From Acidobacteriota bacterium (GTDB lineage: Bacteria; Acidobacteriota; Terriglobia; Terriglobales; Acidobacteriaceae), in the NCBI GenBank assembly GCA_021809235.1, contig JAKBAG010000136.1:1-8350 (forward strand): DNA of 8,350 nucleotides. Direction: 5' to 3'. This document shows positions 1-7,066 of this stretch, piece after piece (within the stretch, counting starts at the first letter, position 1; each line of letters starts with the position of its first letter). A model generated the notes under the pieces. The model was not told the origin of the DNA. It saw nothing but the letters and a program-made list of their open reading frames with translations, and searched no databases. The position numbers and the translations under genes were made by a program.

Positions 1-116
1 CGCTCCATCCTGCCGGGGCGTAAGCAGATGCGTTTCGCAATCCGCATTTTGCTGAAGAATCTGCGTCCAAGACAGACGCTAGGGGCCGAACACGAGGCCA
101 CAGGACGGCGGAGAGC
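1..116. other. Left-edge stretch with no assignable gene
   Basis: I see no supportable gene here. Plus-strand frame 1 is open from the edge but runs on into a stop at 175-177 inside the antisense of the HU gene, and its translation resembles nothing I know. A minus-strand ATG at 45-47 is open to the edge but has no Shine-Dalgarno, so it could at most be the start of an unrelated gene. As the 3' flank of the HU gene it has only a 4-bp hairpin (GGCC arms near 87-102) with no T-run, so no intrinsic terminator is visible. Confidence 0.5.
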
Positions 117-407
117 TCAGGCCTTGGTTTCGTGGGGATTGATCCTCTGCCGAAGTTCCTTCGAGGGCTTGAAGTAGGGCACGCGCTTGGCCGGAACCTC
201 CACCTTGGCTCCGGTCTTCGGATTCCTGCCTGTCCGTGCGTTGCGTTGCCGGATGCGAAACGAACCAAAGCCGCGAATCTCAATCTTGTCGCCAGACTGC
301 AGGGCGGCAATCACGGAGTCGAAGATCGTCTCCACAATCACTTCGCTATCGCGACGGGTCAGATCACCCAGCGCCGTTACCTGCTCCACCAGATCCGCTT
401 TCGTCAT
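117..407 (-). CDS. HU/IHF-family nucleoid DNA-binding protein (IHF-beta-like)
   Basis: This 96-residue protein is the usual size for the HU/IHF family, which acts as dimers that bend DNA and organise the nucleoid. It begins MTKADLVEQV. It carries the family core GFGSF (46-50), then the beta-arm with R61-N62-P63 in RNPKTG; P63 sits where HU/IHF place the proline that intercalates at the DNA kink. The end (VPYFKPSKELRQRIN) also fits. IEIRGFGSF and the FKPxKELR ending look more like IHF-beta than HU, but such single genes in many phyla act as homodimers, so I give no symbol. The ATG at 405-407 is preceded by GGAGG (417-421) with 9-nt spacing. A longer open frame continues upstream to 1394, but it is only the antisense of the glycosyltransferase. 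The gene is divergent from that glycosyltransferase. I see no convincing promoter in the 174-bp gap. Confidence 0.95.
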   Translation of the reverse strand: MTKADLVEQVTALGDLTRRDSEVIVETIFDSVIAALQSGDKIEIRGFGSFRIRQRNARTGRNPKTGAKVEVPAKRVPYFKPSKELRQRINPHETKA

Positions 408-567
408 GCCTGTGAGCCTCCAACACTCAGAATAAACAATCCACGCGCCTGTTCCGCAGAAAAGATGGCACAATTGGCTGCGTCTATTTTCTGCCGTGCG
501 CGTCTCCGTTATCATGACCAGAGTATCTCGCAGACAATCGCGCGCGCTTTGTACCCGGCACCCTGCC

Positions 568-572
568 AAGGA
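568..572 (+). promoter_or_regulatory. Ribosome binding site deciding the TTG start of the glycosyltransferase
   Basis: AAGGA lies 9 nt before the TTG at 582. A second weak AGGA (577-580) is too close to the start. No comparable motif precedes the upstream ATG at 465, so this site favours the short form of the protein. Confidence 0.55.
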
Positions 573-581
573 AACCAGGAA

Positions 582-1340
582 TTGAGCAGTCATCCTCAGT
601 ACAGCATTGTCATTCCAGCCTACAACGAAAGCGCCCGCATTGGACGCGCGATGGAGGAAGTTCTTTGCTGCGCGCGGGATCGCGGCTGGAATACGGAACT
701 GCTGATCGTCGATGATGGCTCCACGGATGCGACGGCGCGGCAGGTTGCCGACTATGCGGCCGTCCATCCGGAGGTCCGTCTGGTTTGCAACCCCGGCAAC
801 CGGGGCAAAGGCTACAGCGTGCGCCATGGGCTGCTGCAGGCCACAGGGCAAGTGGTCATGTTCACCGACGCCGATCTGTCGGCGCCCATCTGCGAGGCGC
901 AACTGCTGTTTGACGCCATTGAGGCCGGAGCCGACATTGCCATCGGCTCGCGCTGGCTGGAACGCAGCCGCCAAACCGACCGGCAGCCGCTCTACCGTCA
1001 GTTCTTCGGGCGCTGCTTCAACCTGGTCACCCGAGCCATCATGGGGCTGCCCTTTGCCGATACCCAATGCGGCTTCAAAGCCTTCCGCCGGGAGGCGGCG
1101 CATCTGGTCTTTCCGCTGCAGACCATCGAGCGCTGGGGCTTCGATCCGGAGATTCTGTTCATCGCGCTGCGCCGTGGCCTGCGCATTGTCGAGGTTCCGG
1201 TCACCTGGGGCCACGATGAGCGCACCCGCATCAGCTATCTGCGGGATGGCGTACAGATGCTGGAGGAGATTGTACGCATCCGCTGGAACGCCCTGCGGGG
1301 CCGCTACAATCGCTCGGCCTCCGGCCCATTCGCAGACTGA
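582..1340 (+). CDS. Family-2 glycosyltransferase, polyprenyl/dolichyl-phosphate hexose synthase type
   Basis: Read from the TTG at 582 this is a 252-residue soluble GT-A glycosyltransferase. It has the GT2 start YSIVIPAYNE (7-16), the nucleotide-binding VDDGSTD (43-49), NRGKGYSVRHG (73-83), the metal-binding region FTDADLS (94-100), and the acceptor-side segments DTQCGFKAFRR (160-170) and RWGFDPEILF (184-193). This set matches the ALG5/DPM1-like group, which moves glucose or mannose from a nucleotide sugar to a polyprenyl phosphate on the cytoplasmic membrane face. There are no membrane helices, so it is the short form without a GtrA-like domain. Sugar and lipid cannot be told from the sequence. 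The TTG start is preferred because AAGGA (568-572) lies 9 nt upstream and translation starts right at the domain. An in-frame ATG at 465 would add 39 unlikely residues and has no Shine-Dalgarno. The gene stands alone, divergent from HU and convergent with the tRNA. Confidence 0.93.
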   Translation: MSSHPQYSIVIPAYNESARIGRAMEEVLCCARDRGWNTELLIVDDGSTDATARQVADYAAVHPEVRLVCNPGNRGKGYSVRHGLLQATGQVVMFTDADLSAPICEAQLLFDAIEAGADIAIGSRWLERSRQTDRQPLYRQFFGRCFNLVTRAIMGLPFADTQCGFKAFRREAAHLVFPLQTIERWGFDPEILFIALRRGLRIVEVPVTWGHDERTRISYLRDGVQMLEEIVRIRWNALRGRYNRSASGPFAD

Positions 1341-1428
1341 AGCAGACAGACACAGCAGCCACGCCGAGACAATGCGAACCGGGGAAACCGGCACCTTGCC
1401 GCGTGCGATGAGGATTTGCAGGAGAGAA

Positions 1429-1504
1429 TGGTGGACCCGGTGGGAATCGAACCCACAACCTGTCGATTAAGAGTCGAATGCTCTGCCAGTTGAGCTACAG
1501 GTCC
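1429..1504 (-). tRNA. tRNA-Lys (anticodon CTT)
   Basis: A complete 76-nt cloverleaf can be folded by eye. The acceptor stem pairs GGACCTG with CGGGTCC, including one T-G pair. The D-arm is GCTC/GAGC with an 8-nt loop containing GG. The anticodon loop is CTCTTAA with CTT at 1469-1471. The variable loop is 5 nt. The T-arm is GTGGG/CCCAC with loop TTCGATT, discriminator base A, and CCA is encoded (1429-1431). The outermost anticodon-stem pair (27-43) is a T-C mismatch; the other four pair. The gene lies 92 bp downstream of the stop of the minus-strand envelope gene, on the same strand. Either read-through transcription or its own promoter is possible; I see no clear promoter. It faces the glycosyltransferase tail-to-tail across 88 bp. 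Confidence 0.97.
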
Positions 1505-1596
1505 ACAAGAGGGGGACAGTGAGCCGCGAATCCTTGCTGCCGATTTGGCTGCAGATTGCTGCCTGTTGTCGGTAACCAGAATACCACAGAGATCGC

Positions 1597-3417
1597 TTAG
1601 AAGTTAAACTGCAGCCCGGCAAAGAAGGCACGCTGCGCCTGGGCAAAGTAGAGCCGCGATCCATCCAGCGTGACAAAGGGCTGGTAGCCTTGTGCCAGCA
1701 GATTCTGCACATCCACCAGCACGGCTACGCGGCCGCTGGCGCCGTCGTGGAGCCCCTGCAGCGGCTGCCGCAGATACAGGTTCAGATACGGTTCGGCTGC
1801 ATCGACGGCATAGGGCGCCACCTCGGTGACGGTTGCCTCCGGCTGCCAGCGATAGCTGGCCCGCCAGTGGGTTCCGGTGCGATCCATCGCGCCAGAGAGC
1901 GCCAAGGAATACATCTGTGCTCGCCGCGCGACCGTGCCATGCAGAATCGTGACAATGTCCATGGGGACCGGTGCAGCCGGCATCACCAGCGCATCGCCGC
2001 TGGCGTAGCTGAGCCGCACGTGGTTACCCCCAGGCAGATTCCGCTCCACCTGAGCCAGAACGCCGGTTGTCGCATAGCCCTGCCCTGCCCCGCGCAGCAG
2101 CGCGCTGCCGGAGTCTGCCAGCATCCACTGCCCCATGCCGGCGTTGCCATTCAGCCGACCGCCGGCCTCGAGCGTGGGATTCGCAATATCGTCGCCATAG
2201 ACGACCAGCATCATGTGCGTCTGCCCGGCTGTCGTCTGCCAGCCCAACTCCTGATGCAGCCCATGCTCCACGGCAGCCTGGCCATTGGTGTCATTGACTG
2301 CAGGCAGCCATGCCTCCGGCTGGATGGCGCTGGCATCGGAATCCTCCGGCAGCGCCGTTGCCATTCGATACTCGAGCGATCCTGCGCCGCGATGCAATTC
2401 CACCGAGGCAAAGGGCATGGCCTCCACCAGCGCGCTCCCGTTGCCCAGCCGCAGAAAGACCTGATCCGAACCGGCCTCGGCATTCAGACTCTGCAGCAGC
2501 TGCATCTTCTCCCAGCCGCGCACCGCCACCTGTTGCAGACCGCTTTGCCCGGCGCTGCTTACCAGCGAATCGCCACGCATGGCCACGACCGTGTTCAGCG
2601 ACCGAGTCCCCATCCGGCTGTCGCCAATCTCCTGCCGGAAGCCGAGCATTGTCTCCATCCAACCGCCGTTGTCGGCCCCGCCCGGAGCACTGCTGCGAGC
2701 GCTCATGACGGCTGTGCGGCCGTGAGTCATCTGGTCTTCGGCGGCAGCTTCCAGTGCTGCTCCGCTCTGAGCGAACCGGCCACTGCCCGCTCCGGCAGCC
2801 AGCCGCATCCGCAGCCGATGCTGGGCCGCGGGAGTGGTCTCCGCGCCGCCATCGACCACCAGTTCCGGAGTGCCATCGTCCTGCCAGCGCAGCAACGGCC
2901 GTCCTTCGGCTGAGCGCAGCGTCCAGGCCCAGTCATCGTCGCTGGCCGTGCGCATCCGGCGCGGGGCAGGTGCCCACTGCATCAGGTCATACAGCGTGCG
3001 CATCGTCACATTGACGATCGTCGCACTGCGTACGCGAAGATTTTCCTTGAGAACGGGAAGGTAGCTGGCTGCGGCGGCCCGCACGGTGTAGCGGCCGGGC
3101 AGCACACGCTCAAAATGGTAATAACCGCGACTGTTGGTGAAGGCGCGGGCCACCAGCGTGGCATCCGGGCCCATCAGCTCCACCTGCGCGCCCGGCTGCG
3201 GCTGTCCGCCGAGATTCTGCACCAGGCCGGCTACGGAAGCCGTTGCGCTGGATGGCACACGAGCCGCTGCCACCGGCCACACCAGCCCCAGAGCCGCGGC
3301 ACATGCAACAACGAGTTGGGGACGAATACGCTTCAATGCTTCGTTTTCTGTCTCTGCGTCCGATGGCTCCAGAATTGACTGCATCGAGTGCGCCGGTCCG
3401 GTACATTGCCGGACCAT
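1597..3417 (-). CDS. Secreted/outer-membrane protein with a carboxypeptidase-regulatory-like domain
   Basis: This 606-residue protein is predicted to be exported. Basic residues KRIRPQ are followed by a hydrophobic stretch (35-50) ending in AAA, a standard signal peptide. Residues about 61-140 form one carboxypeptidase-regulatory-like beta-sandwich (VAGLVQN...GAQVEL...TNSRGYYHFERVLPGRYTVRA), the module found at the start of many TonB-dependent outer-membrane proteins. The remaining 460 residues are rich in alternating polar/hydrophobic strands and end in GLQFNF; a terminal Phe is typical of outer-membrane barrels. I see no recognisable TonB box or plug, so 'receptor' is not justified and the function is unknown. 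The start is uncertain. The ATG at 3415-3417 lies 15 bp after the GWxTD stop but lacks a clear Shine-Dalgarno. An in-frame ATG at 3382-3384 or TTG at 3334-3336 is possible; the TTG would put the signal peptide exactly at the N-terminus. It is very likely co-transcribed with the GWxTD gene. Confidence 0.8.
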   Translation of the reverse strand: MVRQCTGPAHSMQSILEPSDAETENEALKRIRPQLVVACAAALGLVWPVAAARVPSSATASVAGLVQNLGGQPQPGAQVELMGPDATLVARAFTNSRGYYHFERVLPGRYTVRAAAASYLPVLKENLRVRSATIVNVTMRTLYDLMQWAPAPRRMRTASDDDWAWTLRSAEGRPLLRWQDDGTPELVVDGGAETTPAAQHRLRMRLAAGAGSGRFAQSGAALEAAAEDQMTHGRTAVMSARSSAPGGADNGGWMETMLGFRQEIGDSRMGTRSLNTVVAMRGDSLVSSAGQSGLQQVAVRGWEKMQLLQSLNAEAGSDQVFLRLGNGSALVEAMPFASVELHRGAGSLEYRMATALPEDSDASAIQPEAWLPAVNDTNGQAAVEHGLHQELGWQTTAGQTHMMLVVYGDDIANPTLEAGGRLNGNAGMGQWMLADSGSALLRGAGQGYATTGVLAQVERNLPGGNHVRLSYASGDALVMPAAPVPMDIVTILHGTVARRAQMYSLALSGAMDRTGTHWRASYRWQPEATVTEVAPYAVDAAEPYLNLYLRQPLQGLHDGASGRVAVLVDVQNLLAQGYQPFVTLDGSRLYFAQAQRAFFAGLQFNF

Positions 3418-3432
3418 GCCGCGGGAAGGCCC

Positions 3433-5256
3433 TTACTGCACCACGAAGGGAACGCTCCGGGTGATCTGCTGCTTGCTGATGGCGTCGTTGACCCGGATGG
3501 TCATCTTGTACTTGCCCGGCTGCAACCCGGCCAGCGGCACCGAGCGCTCCATGGTCAGCTGATCGCTGTGCGCGCTCATGTCCTTGGACTGTTCGCTGGT
3601 GGCCAGCAGCACCTTGTCCGTGGCTCCGTCCTGAATCTCGTAGGTCACGGTAGCTTCATTGCTCTTCGTCTTGTCGTTGATCCCCAGGTTGTAGACCTGC
3701 ATCCAGCAGTTCAGGCTCTGGTTGCGGGTAAAGGTGACCGGTGAGGCCGGATTCGGGCTTACGCGAGGGCGGATGAAGGTGTTGCCGATGATGAAGTTGC
3801 CGGTACCTATGGTCTGCGTCGGCACCTGCTCCATCTTGTCGGCCAGAATCATCGACGAGGTGGCCAGCTTTTCATCGTCAAACTTTGGCACGACAAGACT
3901 GCGGGCATAGATGCCGACATGATCCTTGTTGTTCACGTCCTTGATCGCAATGTCGAGCCGATACATGCCTGGCCGAAGCGGCAGCGCCTTCCAGTAGACC
4001 GAGCTGCGCTGCATGGTTCCGTTCAGCAGCTCCGCCGGCTGGGTGATCTCCACCGTATCCTCGAAGGTCTGCACGGCGTGGTCGGTGATGGTCGAAATCC
4101 TGCCTTCAATCTCCACCACTCCATGCGAGACGCCATCCTTGGTCAGGAAGGTCACATCCTTGTTCTTGATCTGGAGTGTGATCGGCACCAGCATCGTATC
4201 CTGCGTCACGCGGACATAGTCGGTGCGCACGTCAAAGGGAAAGATCGGCCCGGTCAGGATCTTGTGCTCGGAGATGAAAGCGTCCAGATCCCGGAACTTG
4301 ACCGGGGGAGGCGCAAACAGCTTGGCAGCGGTCTCCATGCGATCAAACTCCTTTGACTGGTTCCCCTGCCCCAACGGACCATTGCCGAGACTCTCCAGTC
4401 CACCCTTGAAGCGGTCAGCCTTCTTTGCCTGGCCCATCTCTTCATAGAGCGTCAGGCCGGCTCCAGGAACGTGCAGCAGCGCGTCCTTTTCCGAGCGGTC
4501 CAGCGTGAAGTGATAATCGCCGCACTGGCAGGAGTCCACAAATTCGATGTCGATGTTGTCTCCTACGCCCGGCAGGTAGCGGTAATGCCATACCTCGAAC
4601 GGGAAGGTTTCGGTCTCGCCGCCGCCCTCGCTCATCGGGCGCTGATACGCGCCGCCCGAGGGGTGGGCATCGATGGAATCCGGCGCTCCCCAGGTGATGT
4701 AAATGCGACCACGATCCGTGCGCCAGCCGGGTTTGCCAGCGGCAAAGTGCTCGTTGGCATACGCGATCCGGCGATAGTGCTCCTCGCGGAACTCATTGTC
4801 CGGAGAGTCGGGATTGGGATTGCGACGCTGCCAGAACTGCTCAATGAATGCGTCGCGCTCCTCGTCGTTGCCCAGGCTGCGGAAGGCTCGCTCCTCATCC
4901 GGCGTGATGATGTAGGCCACGTCCTGCGTCAGCCAGGTTTTGTAGGCACTGCTCAACTCGTTCCGTTCCTGCTTCAGCATGCGGAACTTTTCCTTGTCGC
5001 TCAAGGGGCGATTCAGCGGATCGGTTGTCTGGCCTTTGGCGGGCGTATTTTCAGCAGTCTGCTGCTGGCCATCGCCCTTCAGCATGGCGTGCACGCCGTT
5101 CAGGCGCAGCATCTGCCCCTGCGCCGCAACTCCCGCTGCCAGCGCCAGAGCCGCCAGCGCGGCTGCCGCCTGGCTCCAACCCATAGCACTCCGGCTCGAT
5201 ATCTGCTGCTTGTTCAATCGCATTCCCGAAAATTTCCAATCGCTACGCATGCCCAT
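3433..5256 (-). CDS. Secreted GWxTD-domain protein
   Basis: From the ATG at 5254-5256 this is a 607-residue protein with a long basic N-region and an alanine/leucine hydrophobic core (about 30-45), consistent with a Sec signal peptide cleaved near VAA-QG. There is no lipobox cysteine. The central region is the GWxTD family: FIEQFWQRRNPNP (137-149), then GWRTD (177-181) followed directly by RGRIYITWGAPD, and FEVWHYRYLPG (220-230). A CQC pair (243-245) could hold a disulfide or metal. The C-terminal half is beta-rich with repeated sandwich-like segments, such as PGMYRLDIAIKD and PGKYKMTIRVND. GWxTD proteins are known mainly as uncharacterised envelope or secreted proteins of Acidobacteriota and Bacteroidota, so no reaction is assigned. 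The start was chosen because AGGAG (5267-5271) sits 10 nt upstream. Earlier codons in the frame overlap the promoter. It is the first gene of a two-gene unit. Confidence 0.92.
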   Translation of the reverse strand: MGMRSDWKFSGMRLNKQQISSRSAMGWSQAAAALAALALAAGVAAQGQMLRLNGVHAMLKGDGQQQTAENTPAKGQTTDPLNRPLSDKEKFRMLKQERNELSSAYKTWLTQDVAYIITPDEERAFRSLGNDEERDAFIEQFWQRRNPNPDSPDNEFREEHYRRIAYANEHFAAGKPGWRTDRGRIYITWGAPDSIDAHPSGGAYQRPMSEGGGETETFPFEVWHYRYLPGVGDNIDIEFVDSCQCGDYHFTLDRSEKDALLHVPGAGLTLYEEMGQAKKADRFKGGLESLGNGPLGQGNQSKEFDRMETAAKLFAPPPVKFRDLDAFISEHKILTGPIFPFDVRTDYVRVTQDTMLVPITLQIKNKDVTFLTKDGVSHGVVEIEGRISTITDHAVQTFEDTVEITQPAELLNGTMQRSSVYWKALPLRPGMYRLDIAIKDVNNKDHVGIYARSLVVPKFDDEKLATSSMILADKMEQVPTQTIGTGNFIIGNTFIRPRVSPNPASPVTFTRNQSLNCWMQVYNLGINDKTKSNEATVTYEIQDGATDKVLLATSEQSKDMSAHSDQLTMERSVPLAGLQPGKYKMTIRVNDAISKQQITRSVPFVVQ

Positions 5257-5266
5257 CTGGCCACTA

Positions 5267-5271
5267 CTCCT
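5267..5271 (-). promoter_or_regulatory. Ribosome binding site of the GWxTD gene
   Basis: AGGAG on the minus strand lies 10 nt before the ATG at 5254-5256. It decides between several in-frame ATGs (ending at 5256, 5250 and 5223) and excludes the longer reading from 5310. Initiation at 5250 would leave 16 nt of spacing, which is less good. Confidence 0.65.
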
Positions 5272-5281
5272 GCAAGCGTAT

Positions 5282-5310
5282 ATTGTATTGGCTCCAGCCA
5301 CCCCGGACAA
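5282..5310 (-). promoter_or_regulatory. Sigma70-type promoter of the GWxTD unit
   Basis: On the minus strand, TTGTCC (5305-5310; 4 of 6 matches to the -35 consensus) and TACAAT (5282-5287; 5 of 6 matches to the -10 consensus) are separated by exactly 17 bp. Transcription would begin near 5275. That gives a leader of about 20 nt that just contains the AGGAG site, so promoter, leader and start codon support each other. This is sequence matching only; promoter preferences of the host are not known. Confidence 0.55.
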
Positions 5311-5522
5311 GGAACATCTCCTGATTTGGACCCGGCACGGACAAAAACGTCATCTGCCTTGCCGGCCGATACAGCTCTGCAAACGAACGCTCCTGCCCGT
5401 CCGGCTGCCTCTCGCATTGCATGGAAACAGCCCTCTTGAAAGCCGGATTCCTCCTCCGGGAACCCGTTTCCATAAGATTGCGTACACTGAAACAGGAGAA
5501 TCCAGAGCAGTTTCCAGTGCTT

Positions 5523-6890
5523 ATGAAAAAGATTATCGGAATTGTGTTTGCTCTTCTTGCGGTTGCCGGCCTGGTCACCTTCATGGTTGTCAAGGCGCAG
5601 TCCGGCTACACCAAAGTCCTGACCGCCAAGGTCACCCGCCAGGATCTCTCCACCATCGTCAGCGGCACTGGCCAGATCAAGCCGAAGACCTATGTGAATG
5701 TCGGCGCCACTGCCTTTGGCCGGATTGTCCAGCTCAACGTCAAGGAAGGCGACCAGGTCAAGAAGGGTGAGGTGATCGCCCGCGTGGAAAACGTGCAGCC
5801 GGAAGCGAATGTGGATGCCCAGAAGGCAGCCATCGCGTCGGCCCGCACGGATGTGGCCTCTTTCGTAGCCGCGGAAAACACCGCCAGGGCCAATGTGCTG
5901 CATTCCCAGGCTGACCTTGAGCAGAAGACGCTGGACTGGCAGCGCGCGCAGCAGCTTTATAAGGATCAGCTCATCGCCAAGCAGGATTACGATGCGAAAA
6001 AAGCAGCCTACGATCTGGCCGTGGCCACCCTCGAACAGACCAAGGCGGCTTTGGCGCAGGCCCATGCCCAGACGGAGTCGGCTCGCGCCAAGGTTGTGAA
6101 CAATATTGCCACCCTGCGCTTCAATCAGGATGCTCTGAACAAGACCGTCTCCATCGCACCCTTTGACGGCATTGTGACCAACCTTCCCGTCCGGCTGGGT
6201 GAGACCGTCGTCGTCGGCATTCAGAATGCGGAAGGCTCCACGCTGATGACGCTGGCCGACATGAGCGTCATCACGGCAGAGGTCAAGGTGGATGAGACCG
6301 ACATCGTCAACGTAGCCATTGGCCAGCCTGCACAGATCACCGTCGATGCCCTGCCCAACCGCGTCTTTACCGGCAAGGTTACCCTGGTCGGCGACCAGGC
6401 ACTGCTGCGCTCGACCGGCGTTGCCACCTCGCAAAGCACCACCGGCACCGAAGAGGCCAAGGACTTCAAGGTCATCGTCACGCTCGATCCCAACCAGCCC
6501 AACCTGCGCGAGTTGAAGCCGGGCTTCTCGACCACGGCGAAGATCACCACCGCCCACAAGTCCAACATCCTTACCCTGCCCATCCAGGCGCTCGTCAACC
6601 GCTCGCCAGACAAGCTGGACGCCAACGGCAAGCCGATACCTCTGGCTGCCGGAGCCAAGCAGCCGGATCCGGTTCAGGGCGTCTTTGTGGTCAAGTCGAT
6701 TCAGGGCAAGCTCCGCGCTGTCTTTACCCCTGTAACCACCGGCATCACCGGCACCACGGACATGGAAGTCGTCAGCGGCCTGACCCAGGGGCAGGAGATC
6801 GTCACCGGACCGTTCACCACGTTGCGCACCCTCAAGAACGGTTCGCTTATCAAACGGGACAAGACCGCAACCACGTTAGCCGGCTCCTAA
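5523..6890 (+). CDS. Periplasmic adaptor (membrane fusion protein) of a MacA/HlyD-type efflux system
   Basis: This 455-residue protein should sit in the periplasm anchored by one N-terminal helix (residues 4-23) after MKK. The adaptor fold follows in order. The first lipoyl half is GRIVQLNVKEGDQVKKGEVIARVEN (66-90), shown in pieces as GRIVQLNVKEG and GDQVKKGEVIARVEN. A long Ala/Gln/Lys-rich coiled-coil hairpin spans about 95-205. The second lipoyl half is VSIAPFDGIVTNLPVRLGE (209-227), then a beta-barrel (about 250-345) and a membrane-proximal domain to the end. A Pro/Lys-rich insert lies at about 363-386. Such proteins bridge an inner-membrane transporter to an outer-membrane exit duct. The following MacB-type ATPase makes an ABC-type partner more likely than an RND pump. 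The ATG at 5523 is chosen because it begins the membrane anchor. No good Shine-Dalgarno is near it (AGGAG at 5494-5498 is 24 nt away), and a GTG at 5517 is the alternative. An in-frame ATG at 5421 would add 34 residues with no signal-like character. Confidence 0.93.
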   Translation: MKKIIGIVFALLAVAGLVTFMVVKAQSGYTKVLTAKVTRQDLSTIVSGTGQIKPKTYVNVGATAFGRIVQLNVKEGDQVKKGEVIARVENVQPEANVDAQKAAIASARTDVASFVAAENTARANVLHSQADLEQKTLDWQRAQQLYKDQLIAKQDYDAKKAAYDLAVATLEQTKAALAQAHAQTESARAKVVNNIATLRFNQDALNKTVSIAPFDGIVTNLPVRLGETVVVGIQNAEGSTLMTLADMSVITAEVKVDETDIVNVAIGQPAQITVDALPNRVFTGKVTLVGDQALLRSTGVATSQSTTGTEEAKDFKVIVTLDPNQPNLRELKPGFSTTAKITTAHKSNILTLPIQALVNRSPDKLDANGKPIPLAAGAKQPDPVQGVFVVKSIQGKLRAVFTPVTTGITGTTDMEVVSGLTQGQEIVTGPFTTLRTLKNGSLIKRDKTATTLAGS

Positions 6891-7066
6891 CACCGGGAAG
6901 CGAAACGGCTGGCCAAATGCAGGAGGGACCATGATCCTCGGGCTTCACCCATCCAATACCGGCCAGACGAATTGCCCGACTGGAACATTTCCGCCCTGTT
7001 CTGCGTACTTTGAACCATCGCCATCAACCGCGGCAAGGATTGCATCGCGCATAAGGATTGAATCGC
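6891..7066 (+). other. Gap between adaptor and ATPase genes, unusually long for an operon
   Basis: This 176-bp gap holds no clear terminator, so the two genes can still be co-transcribed. It contains a short palindrome GGAA-CAT-TTCC (6982-6992), whose half sites resemble the TGGAAAC boxes upstream of the adaptor. It also contains the candidate small ORF listed separately and the ATPase ribosome binding site at its right end. I see no good promoter; TACTTT (7006-7011) is at best a weak -10. Confidence 0.4.

Larger units (their letters stand above)
5257..5522. promoter_or_regulatory. Divergent control region between the GWxTD unit and the exporter, with repeated TGGAAAC boxes
   Basis: This 266-bp gap serves both directions. 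The left end holds the minus-strand promoter listed separately. The right half carries TGGAAAC at 5422-5428 and its complement GTTTCCA at 5466-5472 and again at 5510-5516. The box starts are exactly 44 bp apart. The first two extend to an 8-bp inverted repeat (ATGGAAAC/GTTTCCAT). This spacing suggests binding sites for a dimeric or looping regulator, but it is inference. I do not find a convincing -35/-10 pair for the plus-strand adaptor. TACACT at 5483-5488 is a possible -10 without a matching -35. Confidence 0.4.

Noticed and set aside
132..581. In-frame upstream extension of the glycosyltransferase (to ATG 132 or ATG 465)
   Set aside because: It overlaps HU antisense or gives a non-family N-terminus, with no ribosome binding site. 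The GT2 domain starts right after the TTG at 582, which has AAGGA 9 nt upstream.
117..1394. 425-codon minus-strand frame beginning inside the glycosyltransferase region and ending with the HU sequence
   Set aside because: Only its last 96 codons are real HU; the rest is antisense to the glycosyltransferase, and a Shine-Dalgarno and ATG mark the true start at 407.
1376..1400. Possible hairpin terminator between the glycosyltransferase and the tRNA
   Set aside because: Only a 4-bp CCGG/CCGG stem with no T-run on either strand.
1429..1504. tRNA-Lys as an integration site for a mobile element
   Set aside because: No integrase, no duplicated tRNA 3' end and no change in gene character on either side.
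1690..2913. 407-codon plus-strand frame opposite the envelope gene
   Set aside because: Its His/Gln/Pro-rich translation with no recognisable domain is the usual shadow of a GC-rich gene; the minus frame has a signal peptide and a known domain.
5421..5522. Longer adaptor start at ATG 5421
   Set aside because: The added 34 residues are not signal-like, cross the repeated-box region and would bury the membrane anchor that begins MKKIIGIVF.
5214..6557. 447-codon minus-strand frame opposite the adaptor gene
   Set aside because: Gly/Asp/Leu-rich antisense translation typical of GC-rich coding DNA; no domain recognised, and the plus strand carries a clear adaptor.
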